DNA of 64,000 bases, from contig WARS01000007.1 of assembly GCA_008933995.1 (NCBI GenBank), forward strand, positions 5,638,923-5,702,922, read 5' to 3'. The notes beneath the pieces are model-generated. The model was not told the origin of the DNA and ran no database searches. It saw nothing but the letters and a program-made list of their open reading frames with translations. Every line of letters begins with the position of its first letter. The stretch's first letter is position 1. The position numbers and the translations under genes were made by a program. Shown piece after piece: positions 1-14,239 of this stretch. The DNA is from Datnioides undecimradiatus (taxonomy: Eukaryota > Chordata > Actinopteri > Lobotiformes > Datnioididae).

Positions 1-2819
1 CATCCCGTCTTTACCCAGAGGCTCTAATGTGCCATCATCATGCCACGTGCAGTGACGGCTGTTTGTTGACAGCTGGTTCCTAATGGTTGCGCTCACACGG
101 GAGCCAAAATTGTTTTCTCCTCAGAACGTCCTCTTTCTAACGAAGCTGACAGTGCCATGATTGCAAACTGGGTGACTCACAATGGGCCTTGGGCCTCATC
201 AGTTCTTAACCCACTTGCTGGAAGACTAAATGGGCCTCCTTTGTCACACATGGGGAATACATAAACCTGACGGTTATCTGCCGTGGCGCCAGCCTCTAAT
301 CTACAGCGAGGAAGGCATGTATTCCTGCTGAGAGCCATGAGAGCTGGTTATTTGCAGGGATCTCATTTTTCATAAGTTGTCACATCTCAGATCTTAAAGG
401 AATACTTGGAGAAAACCTCTGCTTTAAATATCAAACACTCCCCAGGCTTGCAAATTTCAAAGTATATTGGTACAATTTGTCTCTCTAAACTATGAAAAAG
501 CTGGTGAAGCCCGTGAGTTCAAGTTGTTGTGCATGTGTAGTACTCTAGTCTACTGTAACAGTAAGAGGCAGCAGTTGACCACTCAGCACTCGGTCCAATA
601 TATAATAGGTTTTATCTCCCTAAGTTCCCCTCAAAACTCTATATGTGTTTTAACTGCTTTGCAAGATAAGCAGGCTGGGGCAGGTGTGGAGAGGGTGTTA
701 ACATAAGCAGATAATGGAAGGACCAAGATAAGTGGATGTGTCTCAGAAATCACCTAGAAACTTACCAGGAGTTGTGTTTGTGTCTTTGTGCATGTGTTTT
801 TATGCTTGTATCAGGAGCAATGGCCATGGCTGAGCCCCTCAAAACTGCCAAATCACATCATGCATGTCAGCACTGAGGAACTTCAGATAGAAATGGAACC
901 GAAACCTCTAATTTTAAAGTCCTACACGCGTGGGAAACATCATAATAGCACCTAAAAAGCTTTCCTGGTGGCCTGCATGACAAAGGTGCTCAAACGTGGT
1001 GTGATACAGTACAGTCTAGTTGAAAGCTAGGCTTCCTTACTGTGTGGGAGAGTAAAAAATCCAAGCCTGCAGCGTTTCTGTGTGTAACAGCGGCCGGATT
1101 TATCCTGGGCTGCCTCCCGCCAGTCGACTGCCTTTCTGCTCTCGTGTTGACTCAGGATTAACACATAAATGACCATCTAAATGAGCTGTAATAGGGGAAT
1201 AATCTCTGTGACCTATTAGTGGAATACAACAGTAAAACAAACAGGCACACACATAGTTCCACACGCAGCACACTTTAATTGATTTGCTGGGGTTATTTGC
1301 TTTGTTGCACGCTTATTTCAAACGGGAGGATGCTTTGTGCGCATGCAACGATGATAATGGACCGTTGAGTTCGTGTGTGTCAGGGAATGTTGTGATAATT
1401 GCATAATGACATGGTGGGTTTGTGTACGAGAGTGAGAGAGGAAGAAAAAAAAAACACGAATGGAAAAAAAAACCTAAAGATTAAACTGCGAGCCATAAAT
1501 GTGTCACAGTTAAACGCTAAAGGCCTTAGACGATAGCATGTTTCGGGAGATTATGCTGATCGCATTCAGGGCTTAAGCTCTCTATAACATGAAGCCATTG
1601 CTTCAAAGATTAGCAGGGCAGCACAGCAGCAAGGCACAAATAACAGTAATAGAATACAACCTGGGAAGCCCGATACAGTAGACGGATCTTCCAACAATCG
1701 AGACAGGGTGGTGAGACGACAAACAGTGCAACGTTGCATCTACTGCAGAACAAAAGGAATCGACATTAGAGACGTTCTACAGCACTTAGGTGGGACATAT
1801 TTTCAATTTGGAGGTCTGAAAGGAGTCCATAAAGTGTTTCTGTCTACTGTGAGCCACGTAACATTCAATATCTTGCAAAATGTTTTTGTACTAATGGGAA
1901 TAGACGATCACAGCGGAAGTGAGAGAGATGTTTGATGGGGTATAAAGAAGCTGACAGGGAGAAGGAAGTGGAGTCGACTATGCCGCACTTCTTCCTGTTC
2001 TTAGTGTTTTTAAAGGCAATTTGATTTGGTGCACGGAGGAGGGAATAAGCACAATGTGACTGTGCTCCCATGTAGCTAGCAGAGGGCTGGATTGTCTCCC
2101 ATTAACTGTAAAGCTAACCAGTCATTACAAAGCAGATTATTTCAAGAGGCACTCTGCTGGACCCGTTGTGCTCTGAAATGGATTCAGACTCCGTTTATGT
2201 TGACCTGATAATCAGGAAGATTGAATCAGCCATTGTGCAAGCTCCAAATTTAATGCTTTGCCTAGTTTTCCTGTCCCATGGCTGTAAACCTTTGTCAGAT
2301 TTCTCCCGACACATTAGGGTCAGTGACTGGGAACTATAAAACACACAGATCCAGTAAAAGACGCGCAGTTTGATCAGCGACATGAGCCTGATCCTGACTG
2401 AGAGAGGAGTCTTTGCGATGCTGTAAGCTGAGTCGATGTGCCAAGCAGGAAACTTTGAGCGAGGCCAATTTGTTCCTAGCTCTGCGTTACGACAGTCTGG
2501 GGACTCACTTTCTCAGTTTTTCATGACCTGAGATATGATACCGTGTCAGAAATAGCAACCATAATCCCCTCCTCTGGCTGAAACACAGCCTAGTCCAGAG
2601 GAAAAATAAAAAAGCTATTTTACATGCCTCGGGCACACACACAGGCACACACACACACCTGCCAGGCTCTCCCAAATACAAATAGCCCTTGGGCCCATTT
2701 TTCAGCTTTTTAGTCATGCACAACCATGGTTTCAAGTAAATTTATTTCTAAATGCATCATTTAGAACTAGCTGTCTGGGGAATGCATTTATGCAAAATAA
2801 TGGATATACCTGTAGGACA

Positions 2820-3180
2820 CTGTCAGTTTAGGCTCATTAATTAAGACGCTAGTCACTCGCAAAGTCAGATGATCATGTTCTTCCGATGTTAATCACCATG
2901 GCGACTGGAAATTAGTACAAGCCACCAAACTGCAGCTGCAGCGAGAACTATCTTCTAAAATAATGACTCCATTAATTACTGAACGATGTTATTACGCGAC
3001 GGTGCTCTCCCTCTCTCTCTGCACCGCGTTAATTGAATGTACCAATAATGGATTTACAACAAAGTCGAGTCGAAATGCGACAACTGCTCTCCGAGCTGCC
3101 TGTCCCGGCACCGCCGTGATCACCTAAATCAAGTCGAATCGAGTGTCGGGTGCTGTTTTGGTAAGGCGACGTGAGATGAG
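2820..3180. promoter_or_regulatory. Enhancer-like segment, AT-rich core joined to a CpG-dense patch
   Basis: The first half has homeodomain-type words (TTAATTAAG, TTAATTACT) and an RFX-like palindrome ATCACCATGGCGAC (2892-2905). The second half (about 2990-3180) has roughly 18 CpGs in 190 bp, far above its surroundings. There is no coding sequence. A conserved regulatory role is an inference from composition only. Confidence 0.3.
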
Positions 3181-6100
3181 AGAGAGGCAGAGGGTGGGTG
3201 CAAAGATGGAGGGGAGTCAAGTCAAACTAATGATGGAGCAAAAAAAAAAACCCAAAAAACACAAGCCATCTATGTTTGATGAGTGTTGGCTGAGAGACTG
3301 GTGAGAAAGTGAGATGAAACAAAGATGAAAAGGAGAAGAGTCGGAGGAGTGTAGTTACACAGAGAGAATGGGGTGATTAAGCAGCTACGATAACAATGCA
3401 GACACACAGCAGCAGAGAGTTCAGACAAACAAGACAGTTGTCCCTTGCTTGTTGATTCCCCTCAACACGAGACGCCTCCCAGCTATTCATTAAACATGGA
3501 AACATCTGCTTTTTATTCAACTTCCACTGTTCTTTTCCACTGTTGTCTGACATTTTAAAGACTTAAATCGCTTAATTAAGTAATTTTCAACAGATCAATT
3601 GATAACGAATAAAATAGTGTATTTACCTTTACAGTGTTCGAGTTAGGGAGGACTTTTCATAACTCTTTCCATAACTTACAGGTTGACATTCACGCCCACC
3701 TTGCACAGCAGGGAGCAGATATGTGGAGGTTAGAATGTACTGTGGACCTTATTCCAGTTTGGATTATTATTATATTTCTCCTCCTCTGTCATTTCGCCCG
3801 GTTACTCTTCAGATGTAGCATGCATTTTAACCAAATCATCAAAATAGATTTCACAATGGTGCATTTCCATCCCCTGAAGTTATATTAGGAAGTTGAGGCG
3901 TCGAGCTTCTAAACAGCTGGTGGCACTAATTCTACAGTTGGGTGCCGCTGTAGCAGAGGGGCGCGCAACAAGATGAAATAATTGAAATTACACCAGCCAA
4001 ACTTAAATTGGTGCAACATCTCACAGAAAATGTGATAAAAACATGACATTTATGTTGTTGTCTGCTACTTTTCAGTTGCCTCAGAGCAGCAGAAGCTTAG
4101 GACGGCGCTTTTTTAAATTCCTCATGATTCATTTGCTGTTTCTGTCTGTTAAAATTTGGCATAATGTCGGTGGGTTGTAACTTATTTCACGGTTGCAGGT
4201 CATGTTGCCCTTCGAGCCTGACTGAAGCATAAACAGAGACCAGGTCTGCCTAATGGATCTCGCTTTTTGCCAAACCTTTGGAGCATACAGTATAAAGTAC
4301 GGCTGTATGCTGCAGCATTATTATCTCCCTTATATGAAGTGAAGGCTCTCGACTCCTCTCTGAAGCCCCAGAACAAAAGTACGCACTTTTATGTTACAGT
4401 ATATATGGTGGTTAAAATATATGTTGTTTAGAATATAAGCAGACAAGCCAGAGACTGGCTGTGTAATAGCTCCAGCGTCTGCTCTATACATTGCTGTATT
4501 TGATTTGATGCTATGTTTAATTCAGCGCTGATGGTGCTCTCTGTCTTGAACCCACCGCCTGCAAACTGAGGTCTGCAAGCTTCCTCGGTAACTGTTACAC
4601 AGCTTGCTCAGCCACACATTTCGCCCTGGTGTGAAGGTGTGCTAGATGCCGTCTTCGCAGTCATTAGTGCCTCAGTACAGGCGCTAATGGAGTGGCTAGC
4701 CCGCTGCCTCTCTGCAGGCCTGGTTAAAAAGCTTTTTCCAACTTTTTAATTTCATCTAGTTTTTCTTTTTTTTTTCCTTTTACTTTAGATGGCCTGCCAT
4801 CTTCTCTCTCATCCTCGCAGCGAATTTGACTTTCAGCCTCCTTCGCTTCTGTGTTTTTCTCTCCCGTGCATCAGCGTATGGCCGGATCAATCGCTGAGGG
4901 TGTGTAAGATGCAGTGCAAGCTGTCTACCATCTCCGCACACTCACACAGAGATGAATGTTAATCAATGCGATGTGCGGTGGAGGAAACGCATCAAAACCT
5001 AGACCGTCATCCTCACTCAAGATGTGCGTTTTTTTTTCAATACCCCGCCTCATCATGCACATTCACTTACCACATTTCAGTGAGCTGCTGTGCATTCGAA
5101 TGTACTGTCAGGCTGTAGCAACAGATTGCTGCCACTCCCGCCCTGAAGTGAAAGGTTTGTGGGTTTCGAATGAGTTTGCTGCTTTCATCGAAGGTAAATA
5201 TTATGACATCTACATTCAGGAAGTGTAGGACGTGTCATGTTTTTAATCAAAAATGCATTACTGTTGCAGAAGCAGGAACTGTGTTGATGCATTCAAGGAC
5301 ACTCGAGCACAGGGGGCTCTCAGTTGGCAGCCGCTCAGTTCAAGAAACGAGCATTTACATTGTTTTTGTCATCTTGTCGTCTTAACCATTAAAATTAACA
5401 ATAATTTTAGATAACTGGTCACGAGTTAAGTCAGTTATCAGGCAAATATGCCCCCACATTGTTTTATAATGACTTTCAGGTAATTTTGACTACTACTACA
5501 CAGTTTTCTAACATTTTACAGAGGAAATGATCATCTATTTAAAAAAAACACTCTAAAGTCTTATCAGTAATGCAATAAATCATGACTGCATTGATTTTCC
5601 ACATCTACTGTGTTTCAGAAACCAGCACAGTGTTTAATATGTACAAGACAATCCTGACGTGATGCCAACCAGCCTTTTCTGACACCTCTTTCTGGAGATA
5701 CAATGAAGTCTTTTTTATCGTAAAAGTGAAACATGAACGCTTTCACCAGAAACCCCACATTCAAGTCGTTTGTCTAACAGACACACCACGCACATTCCTG
5801 TCAGACTCCTGGAAGCAGCTGGGAGGATTTTGCTCTGTCAGTTTTCAGACTTTTTGTCCTTTCTCGACGTGACATTCTGTGACTGTGGTGTTTCTTTTGC
5901 ATCTTGAAAGATGATTCAGAGGAGCCAGTTTCTACAGCAGAGATGTTGTAAGATGATTGCAGGTTTAGGGATCAGCTATTGTAACAGACACAGTTCAGGT
6001 TCCCAACAATGCAACACTCTTTCTGGTATTGTCTCCATTAGGAAAGCATAAATAAAAGTTTAGCCCTCAACTATAACACAACTCTGCCTTTTTTTTAAAA

Positions 6101-6859
6101 AACTTCAGTTCTCATTTTAGGACTGATATTCTAGTGGATGAGAGCTCTTAATATGTTCCATGCTTGAAACTGCTTTACTACCAGAAGATAACTCAATGTT
6201 CACTGTGATGAATTATTACTCTCAACCATGTTTCATGTCTGCAATTTGATTATATTCAGTATTAAACCAAGTGGCGTCCAATGGCTGCAGAGACGCTGCA
6301 AAACTCAAATTTTACAGGATGTCTTGAGGGGCGAATTTGCAATTTGTAGTTCATAGCCCGACACATGCAAAACCACTATATGGCCCTCTAAATATGAAAG
6401 AAAGACAATTTAATAATCTCTTTCAATCTTCATGCTTCTTTCTGTTTTATTTTCTTCCTGTCTATGTCTGGCTCATTTTTGCATCTTTCCACCCTGTCTG
6501 TTCTTCTTTTCTTCCTCTTTGAGGGTTTGATCCATTATAGATCAGTGATAAAGTCATGGTTCCCCAGTCCTAATACAAGTCCAAGGCTCACCTGCTCTTC
6601 TCCTCTTAAGTATAAGTGAGAAGAAGATCAATCTCCATGAGTCAGTCAAACAGGCCTCCAGGGCATCTTTCTTCCGAGCGGCTCCACCAAAGACACTTGA
6701 ATCTTGGAGATACTGTAGTCTCCGTCACGTTTAGCACCACTCGTTTGTCTGACTCCGTTCTCTCACACAGGCGATGACAATATTTCTCACCCACTGTGAA
6801 TTTATTGAAGAGGACCGTTTTTGATTTGATCTTTAATCAAAGCAGAGGTGACAACATGA

Positions 6860-7250
6860 ATGTCATCACACAGTGGGAACAAAAGAGCCCCCGACTGCTG
6901 CAGTATGGCCCGGGTCATTAATGGATGCTACTATAATTTAAGAAGTAGAGGACACAAAGCGAAACTGCAGAGAAATGAGTTGGAGTCGTGTTTGATGCAG
7001 ACACCTTTCAGCTTCATTACCCGTCGCTATTACAACTCGTGCCTGTGTGGATCAGTGCTCATGTCTCCGGGCCATCATTAATATCACACAGTACAGGTTT
7101 TACAAAGGCATTAAAAGATTACCATGGCAGAATAGATCACATTTTAGAAGTGCTGGCGGAAAATGGATTGTTTTTATCCCACTTCCATTTATCCTTTCAT
7201 GGTCCTCCTCCAATCATTGTCATTAGGATGAATTCCAGGGTGACAAAAAT
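6860..7250. promoter_or_regulatory. Candidate conserved non-coding element
   Basis: Repeat-free segment with GGTCATTAATGGATGC, CATCATTAATATCAC and ATTACCATGGCAGAATAG words, ending before the TTTC microsatellite. The overlapping 122-codon frame is not recognisable as a protein and runs into that microsatellite. Weak call. Confidence 0.22.
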
Positions 7251-7280
7251 CCATTACAAAATTATAATCTTGGATTATAG

Positions 7281-7304
7281 TCTTTCTTTCTTTCTTTTTC
7301 TTTG

Positions 7305-7336
<32 letters not shown>

Positions 7337-7338
7337 TA
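7281..7338. repeat. (TTTC)n imperfect microsatellite
   Basis: A tetranucleotide TTTC array is interrupted by TTTG units. It accounts for the lysine/glutamate-rich and phenylalanine/serine-rich frames that read through it. Confidence 0.95.
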
Positions 7339-10300
7339 GTAGCAAGTGATTGTTGAAATGACATAATATTAAACTGACATAATAATAAGCCAGGTTTTGC
7401 ATGGAAATGTATTGTTTTAGTCTTTTATTGAGTAAAATTACCAACCATTCTCTTGTCCCAGTTTCATAAATGTAAGTGTTTGCTGTTTAATCTTATTATA
7501 ACTTAATATCTTTAGATTTTGAACAGCCAGTTGCACATGTAAATTGTGATGTCAGCCACAGGGAGTGATGCCAAAAAGCACAAACTAATACTGAGGTTGC
7601 AAAAGAAAGTAATTTCAGTGACCTTTAGATATAAATATTCAAAACATTTGCAAATGAAGTGCAACAGGTTTTTGACCCTGAACTAATGGGAGAGATGTGA
7701 TGAGCATTACTCCACACTGTGGTTGTCAGTGCTGTACGAAACTACTTTAATGAAGATTGTCAGTGAATCACAGGTGTAAAACAGTCCACTTAAGATACAG
7801 GCCAATAGTGATGTGCACTGCTGGATTCACATTACATATAACGTGAGACTCAGTAAGACCTAATGGACCGCTCCACAGTCAGATGTAATGCAGCATAGAG
7901 GACAGGATGTGACATCAACCAAATACAGCAGTGAGGCTAATGCAGCATCACATCATCGCATCAGAGACACATCAGAAAGACAGGATGAGTCATGAGACAG
8001 CTGGGGGTCAGCAGACTGGAAGGGGACCAACGGGGAAGTTATCGCTATGCTAACGACTTTGATGGATTATTAACATTAAATATACACGTAATGATGAGCT
8101 CAAAACATGCAATTGAAATTATATTTCAAATAGACTTTTCATTTCAATCGTTCTTTGGGTTTGGTGTGGAGGAGGAAGAGGAAACGGTACAAAGAAGCAG
8201 AAAGGAGGATGAGAAGTACAAGGGGGCTGCACAGTATTTTATCACTGGATGGCAATTTTTTGGTAAGAAAGCTCTTTCCACGCACTATTATACCCTGAGT
8301 GTTGGACTGTTTATCTGTGGCGACACGCCAGCGTGCAGCAGTGCGATGTCATCACCACCCTGCTGCCTCCTTGATGTAACTTGGTTGCAGCGTGCAAAAC
8401 GTTATGGAACAACAAATCAATCAACGCCCAGTTGGATCATTTCTCCCCTTTTCTTTTCCGTCTCCTTCCTCTTTCGTCAGAGTTACAACGTGCAACTATC
8501 TGCTGACGTTCGAAACAGCATCTCTCCTTTGTGCCTAAGTTGGGGGCTCGGATGCCAGGCAGCAGCAACTTGCCGTGCGATGTCTGTGTGTTTTTTAATG
8601 ACCTCCTTTCACAGTAGCTAATTGAGCCCTGCAGTACGTGGGCAGACCGAAATAACATCGAGATCAGGCCTGACAGGATGACAACAGCAGGCAAAAAAAC
8701 CCTCCACTCATGCTTTCACACAGAGTTTCAGTTGGTGGTCCTGTGCAGCCTTTTCCCTTTGTTTCCTGTGTGAGAATGCATTTATATTTTAAAGATCTGT
8801 CTTGTGAATTATTTATTACTTTTCAAACTTTTATTCTATATGCTGACACACATTCTATGTACCAGGCTGTGCATGCCATCTCAATCTAGTGAGAGTTTCT
8901 CAGGTGAACACCTGACACCTCTGTGCAGAAGAGAACAGAGTTGTGACCTGTCAAGGTGGCTCACGATGTCCCTTGTGGACTCTTGTCAGTTTGAAAGTCC
9001 CAGTGTCCCCTGTGCTGTTTACCTCTGGGATTTCCTGGGATTCACCAGAAATACTAAGGCTTCCTGGGAACTGTCAGAGTCCAGAAATGCTGATATACCA
9101 ATACCATCTTTGACCTGTGCACCCACACAGTGTCCTCACATGCCTTACATATAAAAATTTAATTCTCAACCAGAGTTATTCAAACACTCTGGTAATAGTA
9201 TGTTTTACCTGGTTGTCAGGATGTGAGAGTAGATACTCGTTACTTCTCTTGCTTTAATCAGTCACGTGGTGTTTCAGTTTAATGTACAAAAACGTCCCCC
9301 CTCTCCTCTGACGACAGCCTCAACTGTTTGCACAAATCGTGGAGAAAGTGAGTCCCATCTGGGATTATTTTGAGCTAAACGATGTGCATTCAGATGAGGC
9401 TGCTGGTGCATTTCATTTCGCCAGCCTGAAAACAAGTTGTTGAGAATGTGTTGAGGAATCCATTGAAAAAATTGATACCTGCCCCTTTCACAAGAGCGTG
9501 ATTCTCTATCACGCTGCAAAACTACTGATTACGTGCTCGATGTCAATGTTTGGAAAGTTCCTTCTTTCCATAATACCTGTGGAAGATTGTAGTTACATTA
9601 AAGACAAGTCTACAGCAATACTTGCAATCTCAAGTTCACAAAACCTATGTACGTCCGATCTTCATGGTAGTTCATCCAGCTGTTTCACTCTGAACCACAA
9701 ACCTGCTGGTGGTGGTGGTGGTAGTCTGAATGACCAAATATTAAAAAAGCAAATATCCACTACAACTCTGTGACACAGTATCAGTATCCAGTTTCTCAGT
9801 GTTAAAGCATTTCACGTCCATCCACCAATGTGGCTTCCACACCCAAATTTGCCAACCGTCACTGCACTATATGTGTGTCGCTGTATGGAAGATGTAGAAT
9901 CATTCAATATTAATGCGAATCCCATGATGCTGGGTAAAGGAAACGTACACAAACACCTTTTCTAAAACTCAAAACGAAACATTAAAAGCAGCATTTACAG
10001 AATATAAAGCCAAGCAAGGGTTATTGTCTGGATAGTTCAATGTCAGCTCCCTGGGGGTTAAGCCAGAACCGGTGAGGCTCAGCTCAGCTCCTTTTGCAAA
10101 TGAGGATAAAACCTAAGTGGGTATAGACAAGGACACATACTCAACACTGTGACAACATGTATGCATTTGTATTGAGCGATATGGAGGCCTGAGGCTGTCT
10201 ACATCGTAACTGTCAAAGTCAAAACATAAACAAACCACGGAGCTTCTGAATAATGTGGCTTTCAATGTCACGACCAAGGGCAGAAATGGCTGGTAATCTA

Positions 10301-12264
10301 AAACAGATTCACGGTGTCACAGTCACGTCACCCTCTGATGCTCACGGCTGATTAAGATGGCTTCATTAATTATAACTGCCCTGCTCTGTGTTTTGTAACT
10401 GGCTGCACTTGTGGTGTTAAATAAGTTGCAGGAAAATTGATACCTTTTGAAAGTTAGAGAAGACTATAAGGATTGTCTCCAAAGGCCAGGCCTCAGAAGC
10501 GCAGGAGCTAACTGCTCAACATCATTGTCCTTGGGAATATCTGCAATGTTTGAAGCCTTGGGGGGAGTGGGGAGGTTTACCACATAAATATGTTTTTCTT
10601 GTTTTACATAAGAAAAGGAATATAATAATAATATAATTTTGCACATGTTGAATGACAGAAAGGAGGAACAGGAGGAAGTGGCTGCGGTGAAAGTCTTTGG
10701 AGAGCAGAAGTAGCTAAAGTGGTTGTAAGAATGACTAATTTCCCTCATGAAATCCATCCTGTAAGACCTCCTGGAATAGAGACTTTATTGCGCGGTTGGT
10801 TGTCATTACACACTGACTATAGATAGCCCTGGAATCCCTTATAGGCCTCGCTAGCCTACTTTCAGCTCATCAGAACATGCGATTGGAGATTTGAGTGGAT
10901 TCTGGCCGTCCCCCGATGGGTTGACCTCCGACCTGCTTGTTTATACCTGTGAAGGACATGTCTGACTTTCCCGTTGGATTACTGCTCTCTAAGCTTTTTT
11001 GAACTGGGTGTGTGTTTTTAAGCCCCAAGCTGAGGTAAACCTGCATTGTATATTAGTACAGGGATGCTAAGGGGGAAAATGGCATTGTTTGTGGATTTAC
11101 CTCTCTGCTGTTTTCGCTGTTAACACTGGCCGCATCCCCTACCCTCCCTGTGCCTCGTCCTTCAATCTGCAGTGTTTGTGTGTTTAAGTTGGCATGTTTT
11201 TGTCTGTACTGAATTCCAGCGGGACAGGAATCGCTAAGCGTTTCCCCCCAGTGTGGCAGGAGTAGTTCTCCCTATGAGTTTCTGCTCTTCTTGCGGCTTA
11301 ACGATCAATTCCTCCATGCAGCGGGGCTCCCCGCCCTCTCGTTCAACCCCTGCATCATCCCAAAAGACTGACAGAGGGGAGAAATGAGAGGGAGGGAGGG
11401 AGGGTGGGAGAAAAAGTAGGCAGCAGAGTCAGTGAAACAAAGAGAGTCGTGTAAACAAAGAGTGAGGAAGAGCACGAGGGATAGAAGTCTGAAAAATGAC
11501 ATGAAACAAATCAAAGCAATTAAATGGAAAATGGGAAAAGTAAGCAACGAGTCACTGACTGATTTGATGAAATGAAAGACTGATTGATAAATGTTGCAGA
11601 ATGCAATGAAAACAAAAGATTCAGAAACAGGTCTTTCTGTCATTCGGTGTTGATCATACAAACAAGCCAATTAGCATTCAAGGTGCTTCAGAAATGTTAG
11701 TATTTGTTATTAATGAACATTATTTAGTTTAAAATGTTTTTGTTTTTTTTCTTATTTTAATGTTGTAATGATGCATGGAGGGTTTCATTATTCCCATTGT
11801 GGTGTTCACCACACCGGAGGAACACAGCACAAAACACACACAAATGATGCTGCATATTACATGAATAAAATAAACTGTGGGACAAGAAACTGAAGTGGAA
11901 CTTGTGCTGAAATGAGTAATCAATGAGCGTTAATAGTGAAGGATGTGGTGCTTTTTTGAATTGAATTAAGTCAAGGTGCGTAAGGTTTTGGACAATTGGT
12001 CGGACAAAACAATCAATTTGAAAACCTTGGGCTCTGGGAAACAGAGAGAGGCATTTTCACGCTTTCATTAATTCAGAAAAAATCATTAGTTGCCGCTCTT
12101 AACTAAATCACATTTATTTATTCCATTTAGTTAATGTGATTTCCATCTATCATGGGAAGAGTAAGCGGCAGAGAGGCACACAGTGGAGCACGTAGAGAGA
12201 CGGCGCACACAACCTCCAAACTCTGGAAAATCTGGCTGCTGCTGCTGCTACACCCACATTCATA

Positions 12265-12291
12265 GCACACACACACACACACACACACACA
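12265..12291. repeat. (CA)13 microsatellite
   Basis: An uninterrupted CA run lies in a region with further short CACACA patches to about 12370. Confidence 0.95.
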
Positions 12292-13398
12292 GAACACATA
12301 CCAAACCCTGCCTATCAGCAGCGACTTTCTCCCTCAATACACCCACACACACACCTGCCCTCTGACACACACTCGTTCTCCCCATCCGTCCTTCCATACC
12401 TTAATGAGGAAGCTCATTATGGACAAACAAGCCGCTGCTGCTCTGAATAAGCAACTAGGACAGCTCTGCTGCTCAGCTGAGTGTGGAGCCGCCGGCTGAA
12501 TATTTTATTGATTCTGCAAGTCCAGCTGTTGATCTGTCTTGTGTACTAGTGTCATTAATATAGTGCGCGCAGAACAAAGCCCCATGTCCAATGAGTTCAT
12601 CAGGTTGCAGTAATTGTTAAGTGGCTGCACGTGGATGAAGAGGGTGTGTTTACATGCAAAGTACCTTTATGATCTCTGCTAATACGTCTGTGTTAGTGTG
12701 TGCCGCTGCTCTGCTCCTCTGCAGATTCCTGATAAGCAACAATATTTGTACATTACATTATTTGTTGTTGTTTTTTTATTGTTGTTGACTACTCATTTAT
12801 CTGCCTATAAATATCAGCGGAAGCTGAACCATTATTGACACAGCTCGATTCACCTGTGTGTTTTTCTGCTATAACAAGTCGCACTGTCAAGGAGACGTCA
12901 GTCAAACGGTCCTGAGAAGACGTCAGATCAGGCAGTGTAAGTGAAAGCACACCTCTGTGGATGTACTGTGCTAGAATGCATCAAGTTATTGGCACTTATT
13001 GACACATGACCTACAATAATAAGTTGCTAAATCAACTAGCCTTTCGACATGTTGAATAATTTGTGGCTATCTTGATAACTGATTAATCATGTTGGCCATT
13101 TTTCAAGCAAAAGTGCTTCATTTTTGACTTTATGAACTTCATGTGCAGAAAAATCAAGCTTTTGCTGGCTTTCACAAGCAGTTTGCACTGTTTTCTGATG
13201 TGTTATAGACTGAGCACCCCCCCTTAAGCCATACATATCTGTTTTAGACCTAATATAGAAAAATCACTTGGACATATGGTTCTTTCTCTTAATCCAGTGA
13301 CGTGTTTAAGCAGCAGCATGTCAGCACTCACACACAGCAGAGAGCTGTGTGGAGCAGTTGTTTCCACAGGATCCAGTGATGCTGTGGAGGTCAGTGCT

Positions 13399-13415
13399 CG
13401 TGTGTGTGTGTGTGT
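13399..13415. repeat. (GT)8 microsatellite
   Basis: A short GT run precedes a T run and TCCTTCCCAG; it resembles an acceptor but no coding sequence follows. Confidence 0.9.
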
Positions 13416-14239
13416 TTTTTTCCTTCCCAGTCCTCTTCTAGTCACATGACCATCCTCAGCCCATCCCTTTGGTCCTCACCTCTCACCAGAGTTGAGTACA
13501 TTAGCTCCTATTTTTCTCATCCCATGTGACACGTTGTGTACAGACTGACACACATTATGTTTACATGGTTTCTGTCTCTGCGGGGGTTGGACGTAATATA
13601 AATGCAAATTCTGCCACGCAGAACACGTGTAGCACTCACAAGTTAACGGTGATGGCGAGGATAAAAAAAGCTGTGACTTTTTCCCCTTCTTCTTCATTAT
13701 TTCATCTCCCACCACTGCCTACCACTCAATAAATAGCCAAAGCTCTTGTCGAAGAAAGCGCCCTTCTTTGATTGAAAAAGAAACAAGAACAACAGCGACG
13801 TCATTGCTTTCACAGATTTAATACTGTGATTATTCCAAAGTGAACGCTAAATTATGTATCTTTTATTGGAAAACTTTTTTTTTTTTTTATCAACAGGCCC
13901 TCGAGCCAAAAGGCTTTTCAAAGCATACAGTTGGAGAAACTGCAAGAACCTTAGGGTGCAAAAAGCAGCATTAGGGGGAGGTAGCAGTTCCCAGAAAAGC
14001 AGATATGTATTTGTTCTGGTAGTTCATAAACCGAAGTACAGCAAGTCTTATTTTGTGTGTTTTTAGCTCAAAATACTCATTATTTCAGAAGGGTTGTCAG
14101 CTTAACTCAGTGCATTTGACAAGTGACAATAGTTCCTATTTTCCTTCAGAGGCCGTGGACATAACTTTGTGAACGAACCATGACATGAAAGTAATTACCC
14201 AGGCATATGTGCGCAGTTCTGCAGCTACACTTACTGTTT

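Larger units (their letters stand above)
1..12000 (+). other. Upstream vav2 intron, block 1: no gene seen
   Basis: This is inferred to be intronic because the first recognised vav2 exon lies downstream and begins mid-CH domain. The block has scattered short random ORFs, an AT-rich to CpG-rich enhancer-like segment (2820-3180), another enhancer-like segment (6860-7250) and a TTTC microsatellite (7281-7338). The 209-codon frame at 7992-8621 has no recognisable motif. A purine-rich stretch lies at about 11365-11480. I cannot exclude that the far 5' part is intergenic if an alternative vav2 promoter lies within the window. Confidence 0.6.

Noticed and set aside
7992-8621. 209-codon + strand open frame
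   Set aside because: No domain, no homology that I recognise, irregular composition with a chance acidic run; looks like a random stop-free stretch.
9274-9519. 81-codon - strand frame with NNLF, HRLAQNNPRWDSLSPRF words
   Set aside because: Considered as a transposase or reverse transcriptase remnant; no catalytic motif or flanking element ends seen.
13380-13450. GT run, T run and TTCCCAG resembling a splice acceptor
   Set aside because: No coding sequence matching Vav2 or any recognised family follows.
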